64,000 bases of DNA from Treponema_C sp050937815 (GCF_050937815.1 NZ_JACDIJ010000004.1:124001-188000), one strand, 5' to 3'. Shown: positions 52,886 to 61,127, counted from the first letter of the stretch. A program made the numbers and translations. The notes: generated by a model from the sequence alone, not told the origin.

Positions 52886-53010
52886 TATAATACCCATATG
52901 TATACTATAGCGAGTTTTTTAATTTGTCAACAAAAACTTTTTATACATTCCGTTATAATAGCAGATAAAGAATGACTATTGACAAAAGAACTTGCTCCAT
53001 ATTAAGAATA

Positions 53011-53063
53011 TGCACTCTCTTGCCTTTACGGTTTACTACTTTTTATATACCCGAAAAGATTAA
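53011..53063 (+). pseudogene. Orphaned 3' end of the MATE gene with 37-bp direct repeat, copy 2
   Basis: Bases 53011-53047 equal 45957-45993. In the MATE frame the sequence continues YTRKD then a TAA at 53061-53063, plausibly the original end of the MATE protein. It is separated from the rest of the gene by the 7-kb rbs islet. Upstream bases differ from the MATE gene, so only the end was duplicated or displaced. Confidence 0.85.
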
Positions 53064-53083
53064 AAACGGCGAATATAAAAAAA

Positions 53084-53124
53084 GATGAACAGGGAATTCT
53101 TCATTCAGAAACTCCCTGTTCATC
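53084..53124. terminator. Perfect 12-bp hairpin downstream of the MATE remnant
   Basis: GATGAACAGGGA and TCCCTGTTCATC form a perfect stem with a 17-nt loop. Seven A on the left give a T-run on the minus strand. It is probably the original MATE-gene terminator or a bidirectional one. Apart from this and the next promoter, 52886-53333 holds no gene. Confidence 0.6.
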
Positions 53125-53237
53125 AGTACAGCAACAAAACCGTCATATTAAAGCGGATATCCGTGTATACTAATTATCTGCCCAAAAATTCAATTTGTCA
53201 AGAAAAACATCAAATTCCGATTTTTTATATATTATAC

Positions 53238-53266
53238 TTGACATAGTATTGTAAAATAGATACTAT
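53238..53266 (+). promoter_or_regulatory. Promoter with inverted repeat, upstream of the Lol/Mac-like module
   Basis: TTGACA (53238-53243), a 17-bp spacer and TACTAT (53261-53266) form a near-consensus promoter. ATAGTAT (53243-53249) and ATACTAT (53260-53266) form an inverted repeat exactly across the spacer and -10. This is a likely repressor or MerR/TetR-type operator. The regulator is not in the window next to it. Confidence 0.65.
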
Positions 53267-53333
53267 TCAAGGGTAACAATTTGTTGTTATATTGATATTG
53301 TTCAGTTATTGTTCAATTTATATCGGAGGATAT

Positions 53334-54086
53334 ATGGCCATAGTGCAGGTAAAGGATTTACGCAAAACCTACCCCTTAGGCAAGGTGCAGGTTGAAGCGG
53401 TAAAGGGTGTGGATTTTTCGATTGAGCGGAGCGAGTTTGTGTCCATTTCGGGACCATCGGGTTCGGGGAAATCCACTATTTTAAATATGATAGGATTGAT
53501 TGATACGCCCACAAGCGGCTCTCTTATCATTAACGATGAAAATATTTATGCGGAGGCCGATTTTACCTCTCTTTCGAAAAGTCAAAATAAAAAGGTAAAA
53601 ATTCCCGGAAGACTCGATAAAAAAATGACCTCGCTTCGCCACGAGTATTTGGGCTTTATTTTTCAATCATTTAACCTGATTCCGGTTTTAAACGTGTATG
53701 AAAATATCGAGTTTCCGCTTTTGTTCGGAGCGCCTAAGGGAACAAAGACGCAGACGGCCGAATGGATTGACTACCTTATCGAAAAGGTCGGCCTTACCGA
53801 ATGGAAGCATCACAAGTCGAACGAGCTTTCAGGCGGTCAGCGCCAGCGGGTTGCCATTGCACGTGCCCTCGTTACCAAGCCGCACATAGTGCTTGCCGAC
53901 GAGCCAACGGCAAACCTCGATTCCAAAACGGGTAATCAGATTCTTGAATTGATGAAAGAAGTGAATAAAGAAATAAAAACCACCTTTATTTTTTCGACCC
54001 ACGACGCAAAGATTGTCGATATGACAAACCACCGCATTAAGATTTTGGACGGTCTTGTCGTCGAAGATGTAAAGATGAACGCATAA
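53334..54086 (+). CDS. ABC ATPase, LolD/MacB type
   Basis: The protein has 250 residues; ATG 53334 with GGAGG. Walker A is GPSGSGKSTI, the Q-loop region LGFIFQSFNLIPVLNVYENIEFPLL is typical of LolD/MacB/FtsE, the signature is LSGGQRQRVAIARAL, Walker B is IVLADEPTANLD, and the H-loop is FSTHD. An insert of about 25 residues (NIYAEADFTSLSKSQNKKVKIPGRLDKK) enlarges the region between Walker A and the Q-loop. It powers the two permeases encoded next, for mechanotransmission-type export from the inner membrane. Confidence 0.92.
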   Translation: MAIVQVKDLRKTYPLGKVQVEAVKGVDFSIERSEFVSISGPSGSGKSTILNMIGLIDTPTSGSLIINDENIYAEADFTSLSKSQNKKVKIPGRLDKKMTSLRHEYLGFIFQSFNLIPVLNVYENIEFPLLFGAPKGTKTQTAEWIDYLIEKVGLTEWKHHKSNELSGGQRQRVAIARALVTKPHIVLADEPTANLDSKTGNQILELMKEVNKEIKTTFIFSTHDAKIVDMTNHRIKILDGLVVEDVKMNA

Positions 54087-54105
54087 GAGGCACAAGCGGA
54101 ATACG

Positions 54106-55629
54106 ATGAATACGATAGTTTTAAAAATGGCGGCAAAAAATCTTTTTGCAAACAAGGCAAAACTGATTATTACCCTGTCGCTCATAGGTTTGGGAACTTT
54201 TTTTGTTATATCGGGCTTGGGCATTTTGAATTTTGCAATGAAGCAAACCCGCGATGTGTGCATAAGCGATTTTACCGGCGATATTTTAATTACGGGAAAG
54301 TCGGACCAAAAGGGTGTTAATGTGGAGCTTTTGGGCGCATATCAAAGCATCAGTGTAAGCATGGATTTACCGAAAATGCCCTACGTACTGCCCTTCGAAA
54401 AAATTACGGACAAACTGCGCTCGATGCCGGAAATAAGGGATTTTACCTCTTCCACGGTTGCCTTGTCCGTTCTTAAACCGGCCGATTTACCCGATTCGTG
54501 GAAACCCGCACTCGCCGATATGCGCGAACGCCCTTATATGTACACATTGGGCATAGAGCCGCAAAAATACCGCAGTGTTTTCCAAACAGCCGAATTATAC
54601 GAGGGCGATTATCCTTCTTCGGATAATGAAAAATTCGTATTGATTCCTTCGGAAGTAAAAGAAAAATACGAAAAATATTATGCAAAGGAATTAAAAGCCG
54701 GCGATGAAATTATTATGACTGCCCTTATGGGAAAAAAAGCAAAGCAGCAGCGGGTCTTTGTAAAGGGCTTTTTTACCTACGCACATCCGGACACGGCGAT
54801 ATCGGAAATAGCCTATGCCGACACGGACACCGGCCGCATTCTTGCCGGTATGACACTCGGTGCGCGTACCGCTTCGAGTATACCCGATTCAATCGATTTA
54901 AGCCTTTCGGAAAAATCGGAAGACGAATTGTTCGGAAGCGACGACGCTTTTTCGCTTTTTGAAGAGGATGCTTCGGCCGAAAACAAAACCGATTTCGATA
55001 ATCTTTTGGGAAGCACGGAACTGCGCGACAGGCTGAACCTTGCGGATAACGAAGCGTGGCACCATATAGCCGTCAAGCTTAAAGATTCGTCAAAAACCGC
55101 AAGCCTTGTAAGAAATTTAAACACCTGGTTTGCCGAAGAAAATATAAATGCGCAAGCTTTAAATTGGAAGGGCGGCATGCGCTCCTACGTTCAGGCAATA
55201 GGGGCAACCCGCGTGTTGTTTATAACCATGCTGGTAATTCTTGCGGTTACCGTTTTAATAGTCATTATGAATACGCTGGTTGTCGCGGTTATGCAGCGCA
55301 ATGCGGAAATCGGTACCATGCGCGCAATCGGGGCTAAAAAAAGCTTTGTACGCAAAATCTTTTTTACCGAATCCTTTTTTATGTCTTTTGCAGGCGTATG
55401 TATCGGCGTAATTCTCGCGCTTATAGCCGCCCTCATTGTCAACTCGTTGGATATAGAATTGAACAGAACGCTTTCGGCTATGTTCGGCGGTAAAAGAATG
55501 CGCATACATATTTCCATGCTGTCGATTGTCGGAACAATGTTTTCGATGTTTGCGGCGGGAGTCATTGCAAACTGGTATCCGGTGCGGCTTGCCTTAAAAA
55601 TCAGCCCGCTTGAAGCGATAAACCGTTAA
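54106..55629 (+). CDS. FtsX/MacB/LolE-type ABC permease (first)
   Basis: The protein has 507 residues. An N-terminal membrane helix (LIITLSLIGLGTFFVISGLGIL) is followed by a large periplasmic domain (about 40-340) with an acidic insert (SEDELFGSDDAFSLFEEDASAENKTDFDN), then three helices in the C-terminal FtsX domain (RVLFITMLVILAVTVLIVIMNTLVV; EIGTMRAIGAKKSFVRKIFFTESFFMSFAGV). This is MacB/LolCE topology. It probably dimerises with the next permease and couples ATP hydrolysis to release of lipoprotein or lipid to the LolA-like carrier. Confidence 0.88.
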   Translation: MNTIVLKMAAKNLFANKAKLIITLSLIGLGTFFVISGLGILNFAMKQTRDVCISDFTGDILITGKSDQKGVNVELLGAYQSISVSMDLPKMPYVLPFEKITDKLRSMPEIRDFTSSTVALSVLKPADLPDSWKPALADMRERPYMYTLGIEPQKYRSVFQTAELYEGDYPSSDNEKFVLIPSEVKEKYEKYYAKELKAGDEIIMTALMGKKAKQQRVFVKGFFTYAHPDTAISEIAYADTDTGRILAGMTLGARTASSIPDSIDLSLSEKSEDELFGSDDAFSLFEEDASAENKTDFDNLLGSTELRDRLNLADNEAWHHIAVKLKDSSKTASLVRNLNTWFAEENINAQALNWKGGMRSYVQAIGATRVLFITMLVILAVTVLIVIMNTLVVAVMQRNAEIGTMRAIGAKKSFVRKIFFTESFFMSFAGVCIGVILALIAALIVNSLDIELNRTLSAMFGGKRMRIHISMLSIVGTMFSMFAAGVIANWYPVRLALKISPLEAINR

Positions 55630-55639
55630 GGAATTACAA

Positions 55640-56974
55640 ATGAATATATTGAAAATTGCATTCAAAAACTTAAACCGGCAAAAGAGGCGCAGTATGTTAC
55701 TGCTGCTTGCCGTCGCCTTTGCCTTTTTAGTCGTTGTGTTTATGGACGGTATGACCGCCGGCGCCTTAAAAAGCATGAACGCCGAAATAGCAAAGGTTGT
55801 AGGCGGCCACGTATACATAATCGGTGCACAAAAAGAGGCCGACAAAGACGAGGATGATGAAGCTCAAACATATTTGGACGGCCAAGCGGTTCAAACGGTT
55901 GAACGCATTGTCAAAGAAAGCGGCATAGAAGCCGAATACATTATAAAACGGATGCGCAACGAAGGCAAACTCATCTTCGAAGGTAAAGAAGCAAGTTCGC
56001 AAATCGACGGCTGCGACTTTGAAAACGAAAAGCTGCTGCACGACAGTATTTTATTCAAAGAAGGAAGCTGGGAGGGCATGAAAAAAGAAAACGCCCTTTT
56101 GCTTTCCGAAACAACCGCTAAAGCTTTAAACGCCGGCCTTCACGATGTCGTCTTATATGAAACCGAAACCGCAACGGGACAGCTGACGGTTGCCGAACTG
56201 CAAATTGAAGGTATTGCCGTAGACCGCTCGGTTTTCGGCAGTATTACAAATTATATCAATTTCGAATACGCACAAAATATAAGTCAGCTTCCCGAAGACA
56301 GCTTGGAAGTGTATGCGCTTTTTCTTAAAAATCCGGAAATGCAGGAAACGGCCGCAAATCAGATAGCGGAAAAGCTTGCAAAAAGCGCAGAGGTTATCGA
56401 TAGAAGCCTTGCAAAAAAAACAAATCCGTCCAATCCGGGAAACTATATGTTTTCGCAGCTGAGCGACGGAAAATGGGAAGGCACCAAATACGCCGTTGTC
56501 ACTTTTTTCGACTTTGCGCCGCAAATGGTAACCCTTATGCGTACATTGCAGTTTATAAGCTTCGGCGTTTTAGCCGCCCTTTTGCTTATTACGATGATAG
56601 GTATTTCAAATACTTTTAAAATAATCGTACACGAGCGTAAGGGAGAAATCGGCACTATGCGCTCCTGCGGAGTCGGACGCGGCAGTATACGCGCCCTGTT
56701 TATTGCCGAAGCTTCGTTTTTATCGATTATCGGGGCGGCAGCCGGTTTTGTACTTGCCCTTATTATTATGCAGATTTTTGCCCTTATACCGATTGCAAAG
56801 GATTCTTCGTTTGCGGTTTTTACAAAAAATGGGCATTTTACATGGATTTTATCCTTTGTGCCGATTGCCGTAAAATTCCTTACCGTTTGGGTTTTAACAC
56901 TGCTTACGGTACTCGGCTCGGCATCGCAGGCGGCAAACATGGTTCCGGCCGAAGCGCTGCGGACGGGAAAATAA
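55640..56974 (+). CDS. FtsX/MacB/LolC-type ABC permease (second)
   Basis: The protein has 444 residues with the same topology: N-terminal helix (RRSMLLLLAVAFAFLVVVFMDGMTAG), periplasmic domain, and C-terminal FtsX helices with GEIGTMRSCGVGRGSIRALFIAEASFLSIIG. AAGGAATTAC precedes the ATG and the gap to the first permease is 10 bp. Two different permeases point to a LolCE-like heterodimer rather than a MacB homodimer. Confidence 0.88.
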   Translation: MNILKIAFKNLNRQKRRSMLLLLAVAFAFLVVVFMDGMTAGALKSMNAEIAKVVGGHVYIIGAQKEADKDEDDEAQTYLDGQAVQTVERIVKESGIEAEYIIKRMRNEGKLIFEGKEASSQIDGCDFENEKLLHDSILFKEGSWEGMKKENALLLSETTAKALNAGLHDVVLYETETATGQLTVAELQIEGIAVDRSVFGSITNYINFEYAQNISQLPEDSLEVYALFLKNPEMQETAANQIAEKLAKSAEVIDRSLAKKTNPSNPGNYMFSQLSDGKWEGTKYAVVTFFDFAPQMVTLMRTLQFISFGVLAALLLITMIGISNTFKIIVHERKGEIGTMRSCGVGRGSIRALFIAEASFLSIIGAAAGFVLALIIMQIFALIPIAKDSSFAVFTKNGHFTWILSFVPIAVKFLTVWVLTLLTVLGSASQAANMVPAEALRTGK

Positions 56975-56990
56975 AATTATAGGAGTAATG

Positions 56991-57755
56991 ATGAACATTA
57001 TATTCAAAAAAACACTGATTGTATTTTGCGCTCTTTTGTGCGCAATGCTTGCCTTTACCCAAGTGCCCGATACCGAAACGATGTACGGCATTATGGATAA
57101 AGCGTTTTTTAACAACAACTTTTTGGAAGATTTTACCTGTACCCTTTCGTTCATTATCGAAAAGCCGAACGAACCCAAAGAGGCCGCCCAATTCAAATTG
57201 TTCCGGCGCGACGTAAAAGACCAAACCTGCCTGGTGCAAATCGCCCCCGAAGCGGATAAGGGTGTCGGCTACCTTCAGGAAAAAAACAACCTCTGGGCAT
57301 ACGACCCCATATCGCGCAGTTTTACCCACTCGTCCCTTAAACGCAATTTGGCAAACAGCGACGCTAAAATGTCCGATGTAAACAAAAAGGAAAAATTTAA
57401 AGATTCGTGGGAAATCATCAAAATAGAAGAAAGCAAGCTCGGTAAATTCGATGTATACGCGGTAACCGCCAAAGCCCTCGATAAAGACGCTTCTTACGCA
57501 CAGGAAAAGTTTTTTGTGAGAAAAGACGAAGGTCTGATTTTAAAAGTGGAAAGCTACGGGGCAAGCGGACGCCACATGAGAACCACCCTTGTTCCCAAAT
57601 ATGCAAAGGTAAACGGGGTGCCCCTTCCCGTCCATCAAATCCACATAAACGAATTGGTAAAGGGAGAAAAAACAACCCAGATTTTTGCGGATTTCGACAA
57701 TTCGAAAATCCCCGACATCGTTTTTACAAAAGCCTATTTGGAGAAAATAAACTGA
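56991..57755 (+). CDS. LolA-like outer-membrane lipoprotein-sorting/carrier protein
   Basis: The protein has 254 residues; ATG 56991 is preferred over the adjacent ATG 56988 for spacing to AGGAG. A signal peptide (IVFCALLCAMLAFTQ) is followed by a half-barrel of the LolA-like 'outer membrane lipoprotein-sorting protein' family: FTCTLSFIIEKPNEPKEAAQFKLFRR, LQEKNNLWAYDPISRSFTHSS, GLILKVESYGASGRHMRTTLVPKYAKVNGVPLPVHQ, ending in FADFDNSKIPDIVFTKAYLE. It would carry a lipid or lipoprotein across the periplasm from the two permeases to the outer membrane partner encoded next. It is probably a dedicated carrier, since a general LolA normally lies elsewhere. Confidence 0.86.
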   Translation: MNIIFKKTLIVFCALLCAMLAFTQVPDTETMYGIMDKAFFNNNFLEDFTCTLSFIIEKPNEPKEAAQFKLFRRDVKDQTCLVQIAPEADKGVGYLQEKNNLWAYDPISRSFTHSSLKRNLANSDAKMSDVNKKEKFKDSWEIIKIEESKLGKFDVYAVTAKALDKDASYAQEKFFVRKDEGLILKVESYGASGRHMRTTLVPKYAKVNGVPLPVHQIHINELVKGEKTTQIFADFDNSKIPDIVFTKAYLEKIN

Positions 57756-57756
57756 T

Positions 57757-59277
57757 ATGAAAAAATCATTGCGTTTACCGCCGGCCTTTTTTTTACCGGC
57801 AGTTCTTTTGTTATTGCCCGCCTTTGGAGCCCGCAGCGCGCCTGTTTTACGGGGCGGCTTGTATGCACAGGAAGCAAGCGAAAGCGCTTCTTTGGAAGAC
57901 GAATTGTTCGGAGGCGACGAAGAACTTTTCGTATCGCCCGATGAAGCGCAAAGCTCATCGGGTCAAGCGGATTCGGATTCGTCAACAAGCGGCCGGCCGC
58001 TTAAATTTCAAGCCGATTTACAAAAGGCTATGCTTTCGCTTGAAGGCGAAAAACTCCGTATCGGCGGTTCGCTCGATTCGTCTTTAAAATTGAGCTGTAA
58101 CTGGGCGGAACCCTATGAACCCAAGCCCGATTCTACCTTAAAAACAACTTTAAACGCGAACCTTTTTTTTGATGCGCGTCCGGTCGAAAACTTAAAGCTT
58201 TACGGCAAATTCAGCTTCGGTTTTCCCTTTGAAAAAGCCCTTACAGGGCAGGCGGTCATCGTTGTTCCGCCCGCAATATTGCCTCCGGCCGGCGCACAGC
58301 TTCCCGCTTTTGTAAATGTTCCCGGCGCGGTAAATATTTCCATCCGTGAATTGTATACCGATTTTTCGCTTAAAGATATTGCCTTTTTCCGTTTCGGAAA
58401 ACACGCGGTAAAATGGGGCACGGGTTATTTTTACAGCCCTGCGGATATTATCAACCTTTCACGGATTGACCCGCAGGACCCTGAAGCCGATAAAGAAGGC
58501 CCCCTATCGCTCCGTACTCACATTGTAATTCCCGGAACCCAGCACAACCTGTGGTTTTATCTGTTACCGCCTACGGACAGCAGCTTTAAAACCGAAAACA
58601 CGGCTTTGGCGGCAAAGGCGGAATTCGTGTTCGGAAACTGGGAATGGGGAATCGGCGGCCGCTACAGGTATGAGCAAGCGCCGAAACTGGTTACAACCCT
58701 GTCGGGAAGCATTGCGGGAAAGGTTGCCGTATTTGCAGAAGGTATTTTTGCATGGGGAAGCGATTACACTTATTACAAAAATACTGCCGACAGCACATAC
58801 ACGGAAAAAAACAAAGCCTTTTTTCAGACAACGGCCGGAGCTTCGTACAGCAATGCCAAAACGCACACAAGCATTGCGGCCCAGTATTTTTACAACGGTC
58901 CGGGCTATAAAAACACAAAAGCGGTACAGACAATTATAAAAGCCGGTTTTGAAGAAGCACAAAATAAAAACTTTTTGCACCCCGCCGTTACCGCCGCACA
59001 AAATATCGCGTCGATGGGGTACATCGGGCAGCACTACATTGCCTGTACGCTTTCTCAAAACAAAATAGGAACGGAAAAAGTAAGAGCGCACCTTTTTCAG
59101 CAATTCGCCGTTTCCGAGCTTCAGGGCATAAGCGTTTTGACCTTTTCGTGGAACCCGAACCGCCTTATCGGTTTCAGCGCAGGTCCGAACTTTATCTATC
59201 CTTTAAGTCCCGAATCGCAGGTAAAAAGCAGCGCAGGTTTAAGTTTAAGCGTGAAGATGGGCGGCGGAAAGTTTTAA
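57757..59277 (+). CDS. Outer-membrane beta-barrel partner of the Lol-like export module
   Basis: The protein has 506 residues. The signal peptide is hydrophobic (PAFFLPAVLLLLPAFGARSA), followed by an acidic linker (SASLEDELFGGDEELFVSPDEAQ). The rest is amphipathic strands (RFGKHAVKWGTGYFYSPADIINL; LWFYLLPPTD; WGIGGRYRYEQAP; TFSWNPNRLIGFSAGPNFIYPL) ending GLSLSVKMGGGKF, a terminal Phe typical of outer-membrane barrels. The GTGYFYSPADI motif resembles DUF1302-like barrels seen with similar ABC/LolA-like operons. The acidic EDELFGG words echo the SEDELFGSDD insert in the first permease. It is the likely terminal acceptor or conduit in the outer membrane. Confidence 0.85.
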   Translation: MKKSLRLPPAFFLPAVLLLLPAFGARSAPVLRGGLYAQEASESASLEDELFGGDEELFVSPDEAQSSSGQADSDSSTSGRPLKFQADLQKAMLSLEGEKLRIGGSLDSSLKLSCNWAEPYEPKPDSTLKTTLNANLFFDARPVENLKLYGKFSFGFPFEKALTGQAVIVVPPAILPPAGAQLPAFVNVPGAVNISIRELYTDFSLKDIAFFRFGKHAVKWGTGYFYSPADIINLSRIDPQDPEADKEGPLSLRTHIVIPGTQHNLWFYLLPPTDSSFKTENTALAAKAEFVFGNWEWGIGGRYRYEQAPKLVTTLSGSIAGKVAVFAEGIFAWGSDYTYYKNTADSTYTEKNKAFFQTTAGASYSNAKTHTSIAAQYFYNGPGYKNTKAVQTIIKAGFEEAQNKNFLHPAVTAAQNIASMGYIGQHYIACTLSQNKIGTEKVRAHLFQQFAVSELQGISVLTFSWNPNRLIGFSAGPNFIYPLSPESQVKSSAGLSLSVKMGGGKF

Positions 59278-59332
59278 GGATGAGGGGGAGAAAGCACGGC
59301 GTTCATACAGATGAATACTGACGCTTTTTACC

Positions 59333-59443
59333 GGGAAGCAATTCTTCAGAATTGCTTCCCTAAACGTATCAATCCGCGATGTTTTGCGAAGTAAAACTCG
59401 TCGTGCAAACGGACGGCGCCATTTGTGCCGCCCGTTTGCACGA
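59333..59443. repeat. Two tight hairpins downstream of the barrel gene
   Basis: 59333-59360: GGGAAGCAATTCT and its exact reverse complement around TC. 59401-59443: a 19-bp stem (TCGTGCAAACGG... with ...CCCGTTTGCACGA) carrying one A-C mismatch and one G-T pair around a 5-nt loop. The first may end the export operon. Between 59278 and 59573 I see no gene, only these and a short GCAATT/AATTGC stem at about 59536-59553. Confidence 0.75.
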
Positions 59444-59573
59444 TGTGCAGAATTTTTTGCGTGTCATTCACGCTTCCACCGTTATTAAATCTGCCAACAA
59501 AAAACTGTATCGACATACAAATGAGCATAAGTGAGCAATTTTTCAGAATTGCGAACTGAAACTTATATGTATG

Positions 59574-59596
59574 CGAGATTGCCGCTGGCAATCTCG
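59574..59596. repeat. Triloop hairpin abutting the GroEL fragment
   Basis: CGAGATTGCC-GCT-GGCAATCTCG is a perfect 10-bp stem with a 3-nt loop. Its right end creates CTCGAG followed by TTAAAG, the same spacer-plus-arm start seen at 60985 and (as CTCGAG-TTCAAA) at 62742. GroEL homology starts within 10 bases. Confidence 0.8.
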
Positions 59597-59603
59597 AGTT
59601 AAA

Positions 59604-59819
59604 GGTATCGGCTTTGACGCCGCCAAGATGGAATGGAAGGATATGATGGCAGCCGGTATTATCGACCCTGCAAAGGTTACCCGCTCGGCACTGCAAAACG
59701 CGGCTTCAATCGCCGGTTTGCTGCTGACCACCGAAGCGGCTATTACCGACATTCCCGAAAAGAATCCCCCCGCTCCGATGCCCGGCGGCGGAATGGGCGG
59801 TATGGACGGCATGTATTGA
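59604..59819 (+). pseudogene. groEL: GroEL C-terminal fragment
   Basis: The 71 codons read GIGFDAAKMEW, MMAAGIIDPAKVTRSALQNA, ASIAGLLLTTEAAITDIPEK and finally PGGGMGGMDGMY with a stop, which is the end of a chaperonin GroEL. No start codon, no upstream GroEL sequence and no groES are present. The break is abrupt, next to a hairpin and TTAAAG. The reading frame is intact to the stop, so the fragment is young or was kept by chance. It is probably debris of a rearrangement or a captured 3' end. Confidence 0.93.
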
Positions 59820-59862
59820 TAAAGCCGCACGGCTCCCTTACGAAAGCTTGTGCCGGGCGGAC

Positions 59863-60732
59863 TCATAGTCGTGCGATTTCCTCGCGGGATAAGCCCGTAC
59901 CCGAAGATATCGTATCGAGCTCAACGCCAAGCCGCTTAAGGGCTGCTGCCGTTTCCAGAGCTTTTTGACGGGCGCCTTTTTCCATTCCCTTTGTGTAACC
60001 GAAATGTTCCCAAGAGGCCTTATCGTGTTCATACTTCATGCGGTTTTCATACAGCCACCGCTCTTTCGGGTCTTGCAGCATTACGTCTACCGTTTCATTT
60101 GCCTGTTCCATAACAGGAGAATTATCCGCCAGCATTGCGCGCACCTCCTTATCGTCGGTTTCTATAAACTTTAGCCAATTTACCAGCCGTCCGGTTTTCT
60201 CATCGGACTCGCCCTGTACCGGCTGTTTCTTTGCTGCAGCTAAGTTCAAAAAGTGAATCTCAAGTTCATCGGAAAGTTCAGTATGCAGATGTCTTTCAAG
60301 AACCCGATATTCACTGTGCAAAAGACCGTTTAACCTGAAACCTTCACCGACTATGTTTATTGTAATACACTTGGGCAGTTTTGTATACATGTCACCTTTT
60401 TGTAAATTCTCTGTATACATCTTTGCCCAATAAAAAACGGTACACTGGACAAACTCATCATTCCACCTGTTTTGAATCTCAATGTCAATTATGGTACCGT
60501 TTTTAAGACGCAGTTTTACATCCAAGATCCCCGTTTTATCATTTACGGAATCAATATGGAACTCCTTATCCAAGAGTTCCAAGTCTTCAATGTCTTGAGC
60601 CGGAATATCAAGCACACAGTCTAAAAAATCCCGTAAGACAGCCTTGTTTTCTTCCGTGCCGAATACCTTTTTAAACGCATAATCGTTGCGCAGAGTGATT
60701 TTGAACACGTCAGCGGATTTAGCCTTTGTCAT
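59863..60732 (-). CDS. Rpn-family PD-(D/E)XK nuclease-like protein
   Basis: The protein has 289 residues. The N-terminus RNDYAFKKVFGTEENKAVLRDFL is the Rpn/PDDEXK transposase-family opening; LDVKLRLKNGTIIDIEIQNRWN carries the catalytic-type Asp...Glu-x-Gln, followed by YWAKMYTENLQKGDMYTKLPKCITINI. The C-terminal helical part ends in an 'SSGTGLSREEIARL' tail shared in style with the member at 23.3 kb (ISGLSKTEIEKL). AAAGGTG precedes the ATG. Such genes are multicopy and mobile-like in treponemes; the in vivo target is unknown. It lies in the scar region between the GroEL fragment and the IS110 element. Confidence 0.88.
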   Translation of the reverse strand: MTKAKSADVFKITLRNDYAFKKVFGTEENKAVLRDFLDCVLDIPAQDIEDLELLDKEFHIDSVNDKTGILDVKLRLKNGTIIDIEIQNRWNDEFVQCTVFYWAKMYTENLQKGDMYTKLPKCITINIVGEGFRLNGLLHSEYRVLERHLHTELSDELEIHFLNLAAAKKQPVQGESDEKTGRLVNWLKFIETDDKEVRAMLADNSPVMEQANETVDVMLQDPKERWLYENRMKYEHDKASWEHFGYTKGMEKGARQKALETAAALKRLGVELDTISSGTGLSREEIARL

Positions 60733-60884
60733 ACTTCACCTTTCCTATACTGTTTCACAAGTGAACCACACCGAAATAGCTCCATTTTTACAAGTGAACA
60801 CATTTTCAAATGTGCTCACCTAAAGCCGATTATCCCCGATGTTTTGGACGGTAAAATACCGCACGTAAAACATCCTGTTTCAAA

Positions 60885-61027
60885 TCCTGCACACGGATGT
60901 GCAGGAAAGCCGTTAGTAATCAGTTTTGAGCTATGCTCAAAACTGGAATTCAAAACCGCACAGGATGTGCGGTTTTGAAACAAACTCGAGTTAAAGAGAG
61001 CGGCGATATTTCAGCCGCTCTCTTTAA
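60885..61027. repeat. Chain of four hairpins with a CTCGAG spacer
   Basis: 60885-60906: TCCTGCACA-CGGA-TGTGCAGGA. 60922-60944: AGTTTTGAGC-TAT-GCTCAAAACT. 60949-60979: a 14-bp stem starting TTCAAAACCGCACA around GGA. 60985-60990: CTCGAG. 60991-61027: a 14-bp stem starting TTAAAGAGAGCGGC around a 9-nt loop. All arms pair perfectly although stem sequences differ. No gene is seen in 60733-61276; 60768-60815 also holds TTCAC/GTGAA and CACATTT/AAATGTG stems. Confidence 0.85.
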
Positions 61028-61127
61028 ACATTATAGGTTTGATATGAAAAAAAACAGACTTTTTCCGAAAAAAACTATGAATTTATTTTGTATCCCGAAC
61101 AGGACGTTCGGTAAAGCTTTATATCTC

